Positions 54,565 through 62,408 of a stretch of 64,000 bases of DNA are shown here, in pieces. The DNA comes from Candidatus Omnitrophota bacterium (GTDB taxonomy: Bacteria > Omnitrophota > Omnitrophia > Omnitrophales > JACROU01): contig JAJDCD010000008.1 in assembly GCA_029261035.1 (NCBI GenBank), forward strand, positions 372,001 through 436,000. The letters run 5' to 3'. Made by a program: the position numbers and the translations under genes. Under the pieces are notes generated by a model. That model saw nothing but the letters and a program-made list of their open reading frames with translations, was not told the DNA's origin and ran no database searches. The stretch's first letter is position 1. Every line of letters begins with the position of its first letter.

Positions 54565-54613
54565 TTAAGCTACGTTGAGGAAATAGGTTCTAAGTTCATC
54601 TAGACAGTGACCC
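54565..54613 (-). repeat. 48-nt 5' repeat, copy 2
   Basis: Minus-strand reading GTCTAGATGAACTTAGAACC then TATTTCCTCAACGTAGCTTA. One frame gives CLDELRTYFLNVA-stop. Copies at 59071-59118 and 61065-61112 keep that frame, mostly with synonymous changes. Confidence 0.65.
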
Positions 54614-54618
54614 CATAT

Positions 54619-54651
54619 AAAAAAAGCCATCCAAAACGGATGGCTATTTTT
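54619..54651 (-). terminator. terminator downstream of paralogue 2, second copy
   Basis: Same GCCATCC-AAAAC-GGATGGC hairpin as at 50667-50699 with one change in the T-run. It ends the long 3' UTR of the 1317-aa gene. Confidence 0.82.
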
Positions 54652-54658
54652 ATGCCCA

Positions 54659-54679
54659 TGGTAAGCGACGGGACTTGAA
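54659..54679 (-). other. tRNA 3'-end-like sequence, second copy
   Basis: Minus strand reads TTCAAGTCCCGTCGCTTACC, one base different from 50707-50727. No 5' tRNA half adjoins it. Confidence 0.5.
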
Positions 54680-54717
54680 AAGAACGACGCCAAGTTTATC
54701 ACGCTGAAATAAATAAG

Positions 54718-54852
54718 GAGCTGACTCAATGTCAGGTCTTTATTTATTGAAGTCATTACAAGGAGTGAATGGCCGACCTGGAGTAAGTACTTGCGACCAG
54801 CAAGTAACGAACGTAAGGCGCCAAGTCCTCGACTAGAGAAGCTTTAGCACTC
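54718..54852 (-). repeat. conserved 3'-UTR element, copy 2 (compensatory stem change)
   Basis: Hairpin ACTTGC-GACCA-GCAAGT (54789-54805): both stem arms differ from copy 1 by a matching pair. The CTGAC-TCAAT-GTCAG hairpin (54721-54735) and GGCGCCAAGTCC are conserved. Confidence 0.6.
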
Positions 54853-54893
54853 TTAAATTACACCCAGCAAACTATTAAACTTCTAATTAAAAA

Positions 54894-57800
54894 CTACGCC
54901 GCTCGTGCTATAGCTAAATCTGCTTCGTGGGATTGAACTAAGGCTAACAAAGCCTCCCCTACTGCTGAGAAGAATCCATCTACTTTTCTTAATCCATACT
55001 TCGTTAGGAAGGCAATCTGATTATCTGATTGAGTGTAGAGCAAAGCTACTCCTAAGAGGCCATTCTCTTCGTCTGGATATCTAAACTTGTTGTCTCCAAC
55101 TAATGTGAAGTCATCTGAGGGATTTATTGTCTTGGACAGATGAAGGTTATGCTGAGCTTTCCGTATTCCTTTTGCTGCTTCTTTCGCACTCCGTGGGGTG
55201 AAGTGTATATTTGGCAGATTCAGTAATGGATGTTTATCATAGGATGGCGCATTAGTAACCACCACTTGTAACTGCTTTGGATTCCTTGCTGCTAGTTTGA
55301 AGATTTCATCTAGTTGAGCTTGTGAGAAATTATTGATGTCACCACCATGAACAAATATATTTGTGGATTGTTTTAATCTATCTAAGACAGAAACATCTAC
55401 AGCTCCCAAACTCTGTGCATCTACTTCTTCTATTGGAACCTCTGATGCCCCTAAACTTGCCGCCACAATTACTTGGCCATCTGTCACACTTCCTTGCCAA
55501 CGAGCAGTTCCATCATCAAAAACAACCTCTAAGTCTTTCCTTACCCCATCCCGAAGTTTTCCTGCATTATTTGGATCTTGAAATAACTCTTTTATTTCTT
55601 CTTCAGTTACAGACGTTCTTCTTAGAATTAAGCTTCTTAATTCCTTCAACTCTGACAATTCCACTAATTCACGAATATCCTCATTTCCTGTTAAATCAAG
55701 TACTTTTAATCCCTTTATCTGAACTAGTTGTGGAATAGCTAAATAACTTTCTAATTCTGCATCTTTAGCGATTAGCTCTTCTAATTTTGGAAGACGGGAT
55801 AATCTACCATACTCTGTCATGTATTTATTTCCACTCAAATTAAGTTTCCTCAAACTTTTAATTTCTATAAGTTCATCCAGATTATCATTAGTGGCATCAA
55901 ATGTAAGTGATATATTTAACTCTTCTAATTTTGAAAGTTTCGATAAACCTATAAAGGAGGGGCTATAAAAACCGAGATCTTCATCCATGTCCATGTCCAC
56001 ATCATCAATATAAAGATTCTCTGTCTGCATATAAAGCACTTCTTCTAAAGAGAGTTTTTTCAAACTTTTAATGTTCCCAATATCATCGATAGACGGCTTT
56101 CCAAGTGTAGAATTGTTTAAGTCTAAAGTTTCTAAACCTGGAATAGTAGATAGAGCTCCTAATTCAGTAAAGCTACTCAATTCTAAAGTGAGTTTTTTCA
56201 AGCCCTTATTTTCTGCTATTTGAGCAACAACTGTAGGATCACTTATATTTTCTCCTATCAACTCCTCCAATTGAATTGGTGCTAAAGAACCAATGTCAAA
56301 TGTTGGGTTTCCCACATATAAAGTACCCTTTACACCAAATGTCTTTCCCTCTATTTCTATCTTATACATTGCTCCGGAAGTAAGTTCATCTACTTGATTC
56401 ACCACCCTTTTTTCATGTTCTTCAAAAAAAGAAGTCGCAAAAGGAGAAATATCTTCGTTGCTCACAAATCTAATGAAAGCATCCTCAGCTTCAGCTCTAT
56501 TATCATCAACACCAAAATATTTTGGATTTAAAAATGAGAGGACAGCTCCAACATTTTCTACAGTTAATCCCCTAGACTTAATGAATGCGAATCCATACAT
56601 TAGCATATGACCAGTATCCCCAAAAGTTGCTTTGCTCTTCAACTCATATAGACTCGTGTCCATATTACCTAAACTCTGCGCATCTACACTTGCTCGAAGC
56701 CACTCTTCTTCATTCTGCGTTGGAGGCTCATCTTGAGACTCTCTTTCCCACTCTTCTTGCAATTGCTCCAGTTGTTTCAAAGCTTGATCCACACCTATAT
56801 CGTCTGCTCTCCTTACTATTTCTAATACTTCCTCTTTTCTAAATTCCTTGTTTATTCCCGTAAAAAAGACTCCAACATCTTCTTTCATAATCTCTACTAG
56901 CTCCTTTAAGAACTCCACATCTAATACTTCCTCTTTCACTTCTCCTTCTTTTACCCTCATTCCCAAACCTCTTAAAGAGTGAAATACCAGTGGTGAAAAC
57001 GGTCCAGTTTTTTCTGCTATTGCTATCAAAAGTTCAGCGTCCAGCACGTCTGACTTTGCTTCTCCTTCTCTCACTGCTTCACTCAATCTTCTTAAAGCTG
57101 AAAAGGTAGTTTCCGGATAAACGTCTTCGTCAATCTCGGTAATCACACCTAAGAGCTTTTCAGCTTCCACTAACAAAATTTCTTTTTCACTATTGCCAAT
57201 ATATTTCATCAACGTTTCTGTTGCAGTTTCCTCTTCTTTCAAAATCTTTACTAATGTTGGATAATCTCTTTCCAACTCTTCCCAACTTAGCTTTAATTGT
57301 TGAGGTAATTCTGATGCTTCATACTGTTCCTTTGCTCCCAAACTCTGAGCTTGTACTTCACCTTCTGTTTCCAACGATGCTTCACTCACTCTCTCTGGAA
57401 ATACGGTATTAGGAAAAAGACCTTCTTCAAACTCTTCAAATTCCGGCTTAATATTGGCATACCAAATATGAGCTGTGGTTTTCCAAATACGTTCGTTCGA
57501 AGGACGACCTGGTTCAGAAGTATTTATATAACTCGTTGCAACAGCAATTCTTCCATCTTGACTAACTTCTAAAGAAGACTGATTATTTTCAATCTCCCAA
57601 ATATGTCCTCTAATCATCCATTCAACACTTTCTCCTGTATTCAAAACAGCCTGTTCTTCTCCTGTTTCCACATCCCAAATCTGCACAGAATCAATATCAG
57701 CCCCATCAGCCCCATCATCCCCCATCATCAACACTTCTCTGCTATTCAAACTAGTAAACACCATATAATAACGATGCTCTTGGTTTCCAAAAGATATCTT

Positions 57801-58847
57801 CTCCCCCGTTTTCAAATCCAAAATCCAATGAGGACCATCTTCACTTACTCCGATTAATTGTTTACTATCCGCTGTTATAGCTACTGCACGAAGATTATCA
57901 AATGGCCCTAACATTCTAGATTCAGCTTTTTTTTCAACATCCCATATTCGCACCAATATTGGGTACCCATACTCTTGACCTTCTGGTCTATGGAGTGTCA
58001 CAATCTTGCTTCCATCTGGACTAATTACAACTGTCGGATCAATAGTATTTTTAAGCCCTCTCACAACAACCTCTTCTTGCCCCGTGTTTATATTCCATAC
58101 CCGCAGTGCATCATCTCCACTCAGAGTTACAAACTTGGTCCCATCTGGAGTAATGGCAACTGCCAATATGCCATTCTCATTATCTTTCACCACCAATTTT
58201 TCTATTCCAGTTTTCACATCCCATACCCGTGCTGTTCCATCCGAACTTGCCGTAACAATATCATTTCCATCCGAACTAATTGCGACCCCATTAACACGGC
58301 CTTCATGCCCTCTCAAAATCAGTTTCACATCTCCAGTTTCTATATCCCAAATATGCACATTATAATCACCTCCCGATGTTGCTACACGCATCCCATCTGG
58401 GGTTATTGCAAATCTATACAAAGAATCCGTTCTCGTTGGAATTGACAATTTTTTAGCTCTTAAATTCCCTCCAGACCATGTATAAAGTTCACTCACCACC
58501 TTTCTTAATGCAGGTAAGTTCTCTCTTTCCATTACTGCCTCAACACCGCCCGCTCTTCCCACTGCTGCTAATAATGCTTTTAAATCTTCTATGTCTTCAT
58601 GAGCTCCATATTGCTTCAGTGCCGCTTTAACTTTGTCTCTGTCTGTCCCTAAACTCTTCGCGTCTGCGTAGTCTGGCTGCTGAGCATCACTAGCTTTTAA
58701 TACTGCTTCTTCGTAAATAGATTGCGGTCTTGCTGCATAAAGAGGTGTGGCATATTCAAAGATATTAAAAAGCATGAAGGAAATGAACACAAAAATAGCG
58801 ATGGTTTTGTGCAATATAGGTAATCCTGGCTTAGACTGACATCTCAT
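54894..58847 (-). CDS. secreted modular WD40/LRR protein with A(K/Q)SLG junctions (paralogue 2)
   Basis: 1317 aa. The N-terminus is nearly identical to paralogue 1 (signal peptide, ARPQSIYEEA, DAKSLG at 62-67). The TDRDKVKAALKQYGAHED module and WD40 region follow at once (about 68-480), ending ERVSEASLE. AQSLG (500-504) opens a helical region, DAQSLG (722-727) a further region, then leucine-rich repeats (about 870-1115: LKKLSLEEV, LEELNIS, LRKLNLSGNKY, LKVLDLTGNED). AASLG and DAQSLG (1143-1148) precede a 169-aa C-terminal domain, near-identical to that of paralogue 1. Likely surface or periplasmic binding; function unknown. Confidence 0.75.
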   Translation of the reverse strand: MRCQSKPGLPILHKTIAIFVFISFMLFNIFEYATPLYAARPQSIYEEAVLKASDAQQPDYADAKSLGTDRDKVKAALKQYGAHEDIEDLKALLAAVGRAGGVEAVMERENLPALRKVVSELYTWSGGNLRAKKLSIPTRTDSLYRFAITPDGMRVATSGGDYNVHIWDIETGDVKLILRGHEGRVNGVAISSDGNDIVTASSDGTARVWDVKTGIEKLVVKDNENGILAVAITPDGTKFVTLSGDDALRVWNINTGQEEVVVRGLKNTIDPTVVISPDGSKIVTLHRPEGQEYGYPILVRIWDVEKKAESRMLGPFDNLRAVAITADSKQLIGVSEDGPHWILDLKTGEKISFGNQEHRYYMVFTSLNSREVLMMGDDGADGADIDSVQIWDVETGEEQAVLNTGESVEWMIRGHIWEIENNQSSLEVSQDGRIAVATSYINTSEPGRPSNERIWKTTAHIWYANIKPEFEEFEEGLFPNTVFPERVSEASLETEGEVQAQSLGAKEQYEASELPQQLKLSWEELERDYPTLVKILKEEETATETLMKYIGNSEKEILLVEAEKLLGVITEIDEDVYPETTFSALRRLSEAVREGEAKSDVLDAELLIAIAEKTGPFSPLVFHSLRGLGMRVKEGEVKEEVLDVEFLKELVEIMKEDVGVFFTGINKEFRKEEVLEIVRRADDIGVDQALKQLEQLQEEWERESQDEPPTQNEEEWLRASVDAQSLGNMDTSLYELKSKATFGDTGHMLMYGFAFIKSRGLTVENVGAVLSFLNPKYFGVDDNRAEAEDAFIRFVSNEDISPFATSFFEEHEKRVVNQVDELTSGAMYKIEIEGKTFGVKGTLYVGNPTFDIGSLAPIQLEELIGENISDPTVVAQIAENKGLKKLTLELSSFTELGALSTIPGLETLDLNNSTLGKPSIDDIGNIKSLKKLSLEEVLYMQTENLYIDDVDMDMDEDLGFYSPSFIGLSKLSKLEELNISLTFDATNDNLDELIEIKSLRKLNLSGNKYMTEYGRLSRLPKLEELIAKDAELESYLAIPQLVQIKGLKVLDLTGNEDIRELVELSELKELRSLILRRTSVTEEEIKELFQDPNNAGKLRDGVRKDLEVVFDDGTARWQGSVTDGQVIVAASLGASEVPIEEVDAQSLGAVDVSVLDRLKQSTNIFVHGGDINNFSQAQLDEIFKLAARNPKQLQVVVTNAPSYDKHPLLNLPNIHFTPRSAKEAAKGIRKAQHNLHLSKTINPSDDFTLVGDNKFRYPDEENGLLGVALLYTQSDNQIAFLTKYGLRKVDGFFSAVGEALLALVQSHEADLAIARAA

Positions 58848-59070
58848 ATAGACAAAGTCCCCTTTGGGTAAAGGATACCATATTGAATTATATTATAGAA
58901 ATGCCCAAAAATTCCCCGACACGTGAGAGTCTGCCTAGTATACCCACTACCCCGGGGTACCCCCGAAAGTAAGTTTGATAAGAATTGTAAGGTCTGAAAT
59001 AAGAGTGCTTATTAGGCCTATTAGGAGGCTAAAACGGGTATGTTCAGAGGGATTTCTAAGGGATGTTATT
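58848..59070 (-). promoter_or_regulatory. conserved leader of paralogue 2
   Basis: Matches 54341-54564 almost base for base. It contains TATAAT (58897-58892) and GGGGTACCCC (58954-58963). The strong conservation between paralogues suggests recent duplication or a functional control region. Confidence 0.55.
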
Positions 59071-59118
59071 TTAAGCTACGTTGAGGAAATAGGTTCGAAG
59101 TTCATCTAGACAGCGACC
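59071..59118 (-). repeat. 48-nt 5' repeat, copy 3
   Basis: Same unit as 54565-54613. It overlaps the last codons and stop of the glycosylase gene (TAG 59108-59106), so the cassette boundary lies exactly at that gene's 3' end. Confidence 0.65.
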
Positions 59119-59540
59119 TTTTCCCAAGAAGATATTTTTCCTGCGATGAGCTTAAAATAGGGATGAGCCTTTGTGGCTCGCTTTATATCGAGAGTTTTCA
59201 AATAAGCTGGGTCTCGCACTTTTAATTTGTTCTTTAACCACTCTAATTCGTATTTTAATTGTCCTCTTGTAACTGTAATTTTTTGAGTCGTGCGTTTCTT
59301 ACCCAATTTACCTTCATCAAAAGAATAGCCTCTTGATTTCGCTTCTAAATAAACACCGTACAAATAAGTCGCAATGGCTGCTTTGGGATTACAATGCTCC
59401 TTGAAACGTTCCAGCTGAGGATGGTTCTTATACCCTTTTGTTTTTCCTTGAAGTACCTTTTGAGCAAGCAATCCTTCTCGCCACAAAGCAACAAGCCCTT
59501 TTGCATCAAGGTAACTCGGGTGTAAGCTCCAAAGCCTCAT
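59106..59540 (-). CDS. pyrimidine-dimer DNA glycosylase/endonuclease V-like protein
   Basis: 144 aa. MRLWSLHPSYLDAKGLVALW, REGLLAQKVLQGKTKGYKNH and HPQLERF follow the Pyr_excise family pattern, and YLYGVYLEAKSRGYSFDEGK completes it. T4 endonuclease V-type enzymes cut thymine dimers using the N-terminal amino group. The start overlaps the SDR gene stop (ATGA). The last codons are embedded in a dispersed 48-nt repeat, so the C-terminus may have been reshaped. Confidence 0.75.
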   Translation of the reverse strand: MRLWSLHPSYLDAKGLVALWREGLLAQKVLQGKTKGYKNHPQLERFKEHCNPKAAIATYLYGVYLEAKSRGYSFDEGKLGKKRTTQKITVTRGQLKYELEWLKNKLKVRDPAYLKTLDIKRATKAHPYFKLIAGKISSWEKVAV

Positions 59541-61024
59541 GTTTGATTCTGTCTTTCAGAACGCTCAGCAATTTTCTTTAACATTCCGTTAAAAACATAA
59601 CCGTGAAATGGAAGGACAAGATACCAATACAGAATGCCAAACAAACCAAGGGGATTAAAGCGAGCTATTTGCTGAATACGACATTCACCACCACTATTAT
59701 CAACCCGAAACTCTAACATTGCTGTGCCAGGCAATTTCATTTCAGCAAACAGCAGTAACTTCTTATTCTTTTCTACCGCAACGACTCTCCAAAAATCCAA
59801 TGCATCACCAGGAATTAAATTATCATCATCACGCCTACCTCGTCTTAAACCAACACCACCCACCATGCGGTCCAAGAAACCTCGAATAATCCATAATCCA
59901 TTAGCATGATACCAACCGTGCTTACCACCAATCCCCTCTATCACCTTCCACGCTTTTTCTACATCTGAATGAGGCACGATTTCTCGCTTATCTTCAAAAA
60001 CGGTTCCACCTGCCCAATCAGGGTCACCCTCATAAATTGATTCCATTGGTGGCATAGTCCCTGCATCTGTCCAATGACTTTTGATTTCATTGTCATCCAG
60101 CTTATTCAACGCACGGCGAATTGACTCACTCGGACTTAACACTTCTTGTTTAATTATTTTCTTAATATCATCATTTTGACAGACAACAGGATTCTTCAAA
60201 CCTTCTGCAAGGGGTCGAGCAATCGAAGCAGGAACGGGTGTCACTAAATGAATCCAATAAGAACTAAGTCTCGGAGTTAATACAGGAACTGGGATAACTA
60301 AGCGTTTGGGAAGATTCGCTTCCACAGCGTAAAGTTCCATAAGACGTCGATAGGTTAAAACTTCTGAGCCGCCAATATCATAAGTTTTTCCATCCGTCTC
60401 ACTATGTTTAAGACAGCAAACGAGATACTCTATGACATTGCGTATCGCAATCGGCTGACTTGGAGTTTCAAGCCATTTAGGCGTCACCATCAGCGGCAAT
60501 CTATCAACAAGGTATCTTAGAATTTCAAATGAGGCACTGCCTGACCCGATAATCATGGCTGCACGAAAAATGGTGACAGGAACTTCACCCGAAGAAAGTA
60601 TCTTTGCAACCTCGGCTCGGGATTTAAGATGCTTACTCAAATCAGGATTATCCTCACCTAGCCCGCCAAGATATACCATCCGCCCAACACCCTGCGACTG
60701 GGCAGCTTGCTTCATATTCTCAGCGGCATCTCTATCAGCTTGCTCAAAATCTTTCTGCCCAGGTAACATTGAGTGAACCAAATAATAAACGATTGAACAC
60801 CCTACACAAGCTCGTTTCAAAGATTCAACATCAAAAACATCCCCCACATACAATTCCACATTCGGATGGTTAGCCCAGACACGACTCCGAAGCTTTTTCT
60901 CTGAACGGGTAAAAGCACGAACTTTATAGCCCTCTTCAAGAAGTTTAGGCACAAGCCTGCCGCCAATATAACCTGTCGCACCTGTAACCAAAATGAGCTT
61001 ATCTGAATTGTTTTGTTGAGGCAT
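59537..61024 (-). CDS. SDR-family NAD(P)-binding protein with DUF2867
   Basis: 495 aa. Rossmann motif GATGYIGGRLVPKLL at about residue 15, then YYLVHSM, and SDR-type YDIGGSEVLTYRRLM. The C-terminal half (DFWRVVAVEKNKKLLLFAEM, then GLFGILYWYLVLPFH) is a DUF2867-type region. The fusion is known among YbjT-like proteins; the substrate is unknown. A TATAAT-type -10 (61037-61032) lies close upstream. It is operonic with the pyrimidine-dimer glycosylase gene. Confidence 0.85.
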   Translation of the reverse strand: MPQQNNSDKLILVTGATGYIGGRLVPKLLEEGYKVRAFTRSEKKLRSRVWANHPNVELYVGDVFDVESLKRACVGCSIVYYLVHSMLPGQKDFEQADRDAAENMKQAAQSQGVGRMVYLGGLGEDNPDLSKHLKSRAEVAKILSSGEVPVTIFRAAMIIGSGSASFEILRYLVDRLPLMVTPKWLETPSQPIAIRNVIEYLVCCLKHSETDGKTYDIGGSEVLTYRRLMELYAVEANLPKRLVIPVPVLTPRLSSYWIHLVTPVPASIARPLAEGLKNPVVCQNDDIKKIIKQEVLSPSESIRRALNKLDDNEIKSHWTDAGTMPPMESIYEGDPDWAGGTVFEDKREIVPHSDVEKAWKVIEGIGGKHGWYHANGLWIIRGFLDRMVGGVGLRRGRRDDDNLIPGDALDFWRVVAVEKNKKLLLFAEMKLPGTAMLEFRVDNSGGECRIQQIARFNPLGLFGILYWYLVLPFHGYVFNGMLKKIAERSERQNQT

Positions 61025-61064
61025 AGGTAGGATTATAACAGGGAAAGAAGAATCTAGTTAGTTC

Positions 61065-61112
61065 TACGCAACTTTGAGGAAATAGGTTCGGAGTCTATCT
61101 AGACAGCGACCC
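61065..61112 (-). repeat. 48-nt 5' repeat, copy 4
   Basis: Aligns with the other copies and keeps the frame CLDRLRTYFLKVA-stop with synonymous changes and a TAA to TAG stop. It stands upstream of the SDR/glycosylase operon, as the others stand upstream of the modular genes. Confidence 0.6.
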
Positions 61113-61203
61113 AGCGAGGAATCGGCCACCCCATGAGATACATCCACAAAAGTAAAAACCCCGCCCCCCAACTAACCAAGTTTTAATTTCACACACCCTT
61201 CAG

Positions 61204-61290
61204 AGTACTTACGACTAGTAAGTAACGAACGCAAGGCGCCAAGTCCCTGATTAGAGAAACCTTAGCAATTCCAAACCAATTCAACAACTA
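61204..61290 (-). repeat. conserved 3' element, partial copy 3
   Basis: Hairpin ACTTAC-GACTA-GTAAGT (61207-61223) and GGCGCCAAGTCC are retained, immediately downstream of the 36-aa zinc-ribbon gene. The terminator and tRNA-like pieces between it and the 48-nt repeat are missing. Confidence 0.55.
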
Positions 61291-61295
61291 TCCCC

Positions 61296-61406
61296 TCACC
61301 CCTCCATAACCTCACAAACACAACAATCATGACAAGAATTACAAGTCACACACAAACTTTCTTCTTCAACTTTTTCCCCACATTTAGGGCAAGTTCCGAG
61401 TAACAT
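61296..61406 (-). CDS. 36-aa zinc-ribbon micro-protein
   Basis: ATG 61406 has a near-ideal AAGGAGG upstream. The product has CPKC near the N-terminus, then CVTCNSCHDCCVC: seven further Cys and a His. This is a zinc-ribbon or metallothionein-like peptide. It is divergent from the 61505 gene and lies directly before a cassette 3' element. Too short for standard gene calling; coding is supported by Shine-Dalgarno and Cys pattern. Confidence 0.65.
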   Translation of the reverse strand: MLLGTCPKCGEKVEEESLCVTCNSCHDCCVCEVMEG

Positions 61407-61448
61407 AACCCACCTCCTTATTTAATTAAAGTATACCCCCTTCTTTAA

Positions 61449-61478
61449 TTGTCAACAAATGACCCTAAATGCTAGAAT
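61449..61478. promoter_or_regulatory. divergent promoter region
   Basis: Plus strand: TTGTCA (61449-61454), 18 bp, TAGAAT (61473-61478) for the membrane protein gene. Minus strand: TTGACA (61455-61450) with an AT-rich -10 for the zinc-ribbon gene. The two -35 boxes overlap. Confidence 0.55.
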
Positions 61479-61504
61479 AGTCTCCATAAACAAGGAGGCA
61501 GTAA

Positions 61505-62011
61505 ATGAATAAAATTATTACGGGTGTGGTCGCAGGAATTATTGTGTTTGCATGGGGAATGGTTTCCTGGATGGTTCTTCCGTTACATAAGGATTCTATC
61601 GAAAAATTGAACGTACCCATCGCTTTAGAAGCGGTGAAACAGGCAGCTCCTGAAAGCGGTATGTATGCGTATCCTCACATGGATGCGTCCAAAGAAGAAA
61701 TGAAAAACAAACCGCATGTCTTAGTCGTTACCAACTATGCGGAAAAGAGTTTACCGGTCTGTATGGGAATCGGCTTTTTGATTCAACTCTTAGGGGGGAT
61801 CTTCTTAGCCTGCTTGGTCTCTAAATCGGGTCTCGAAAAATTTGGAGATCGAATGAAGTTGATATTGAAGGTCGTGATTTTTACAGGTATTGTGGGTTCA
61901 CTGCCGAATTGGCATTATTGGGGATTTACGCCGATGTACACGGCACTGGAATTTGCTGATTTAATTATTGGCTGGGGTCTTGCTGGACTTTGGATTGCTA
62001 AGCGAGCTTAA
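61505..62011 (+). CDS. four-TM membrane protein of unknown function
   Basis: 168 aa with AAGGAGG upstream. Hydrophobic segments near residues 4-26, 84-103, 117-135 and 145-164; the first loop (about residues 27-83) is probably periplasmic. Landmarks: MVSWMVLPLHKDSIEKL, PNWHYWGFTPMYTALEFADL. I recognise no named family. It is transcribed toward a REP-like terminator repeat at 62021-62090. Confidence 0.75.
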   Translation: MNKIITGVVAGIIVFAWGMVSWMVLPLHKDSIEKLNVPIALEAVKQAAPESGMYAYPHMDASKEEMKNKPHVLVVTNYAEKSLPVCMGIGFLIQLLGGIFLACLVSKSGLEKFGDRMKLILKVVIFTGIVGSLPNWHYWGFTPMYTALEFADLIIGWGLAGLWIAKRA

Positions 62012-62020
62012 GAGAAAGTA

Positions 62021-62090
62021 AAAGACACTGGATCCCCGCCTTCGCGGGGATGACAAACATTGGGACAGTCCCGTGGGACTGTCCCAAAAT
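62021..62090. repeat. REP-like repeat, copy 1
   Basis: Contains GATCCCCGCC-TTCG-GCGGGGAT-like stem and GGGACAGTCCC-GT-GGGACTGTCCC (11-bp perfect). It lies between convergent genes and can act as a bidirectional terminator. A related copy is at 62867-62970. Confidence 0.75.
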
Positions 62091-62095
62091 ACCAC

Positions 62096-62407
62096 CTAAG
62101 CGGCTTTCTTCTTTGGCTTATTCAACTCAATTCGAAAGTGAATACCTAAAGCTTTTAACAACATCATCACACTTCCCCACTCAGGATTTCCTTTTTTTGA
62201 CAACATCTTGTATAGACTGACTCTATTTAATTTTGTCTTTCGAGAGAACTTGCTTAAACCACCTTGCGCTTCGATCACATTACGCAAAGCAAGAAGAAAC
62301 AACTTTTCATCCCCTTCCTCTAAAGCTTCGTTTAAATAGGCTTTAGCCTCATGAAGGTCTTTCAGGTCTTGAATTAAATCTTCATGATAATCTTTAAATG
62401 GTTTCAT
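62096..62407 (-). CDS. HigA2-type antitoxin
   Basis: 103 aa. N-terminal helical part (FKDYHEDLIQDLKDLHEAKAYL) and a C-terminal HTH (GGLSKFSRKTKLNRVSLYKML, then GNPEWGSVMMLLKALGIHF). This matches the putative addiction-module antidote family paired with Gp49-like killers. It starts 1 bp after the toxin gene stop. It binds and neutralises the toxin and probably represses the operon. Confidence 0.85.
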   Translation of the reverse strand: MKPFKDYHEDLIQDLKDLHEAKAYLNEALEEGDEKLFLLALRNVIEAQGGLSKFSRKTKLNRVSLYKMLSKKGNPEWGSVMMLLKALGIHFRIELNKPKKKAA

Positions 62408-62408
62408 T

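Noticed and set aside
54565-54756. 63-aa minus-strand ORF running through the tRNA-like end and the terminator hairpin
   Set aside because: It would translate a strong terminator stem; treated as an artefact, although its last 13 codons are noted for frame conservation.
57975-58445. 156-aa plus-strand ORF rich in Ile, Ser and Cys opposite the WD40 region
   Set aside because: Periodic composition mirrors the WD40 repeats on the other strand; not an independent gene.
57600-58450. Regular direct repeats suggestive of a CRISPR array
   Set aside because: Spacing follows WD40 codon repeats in an open frame; there is no constant short repeat with unique spacers and no cas gene.
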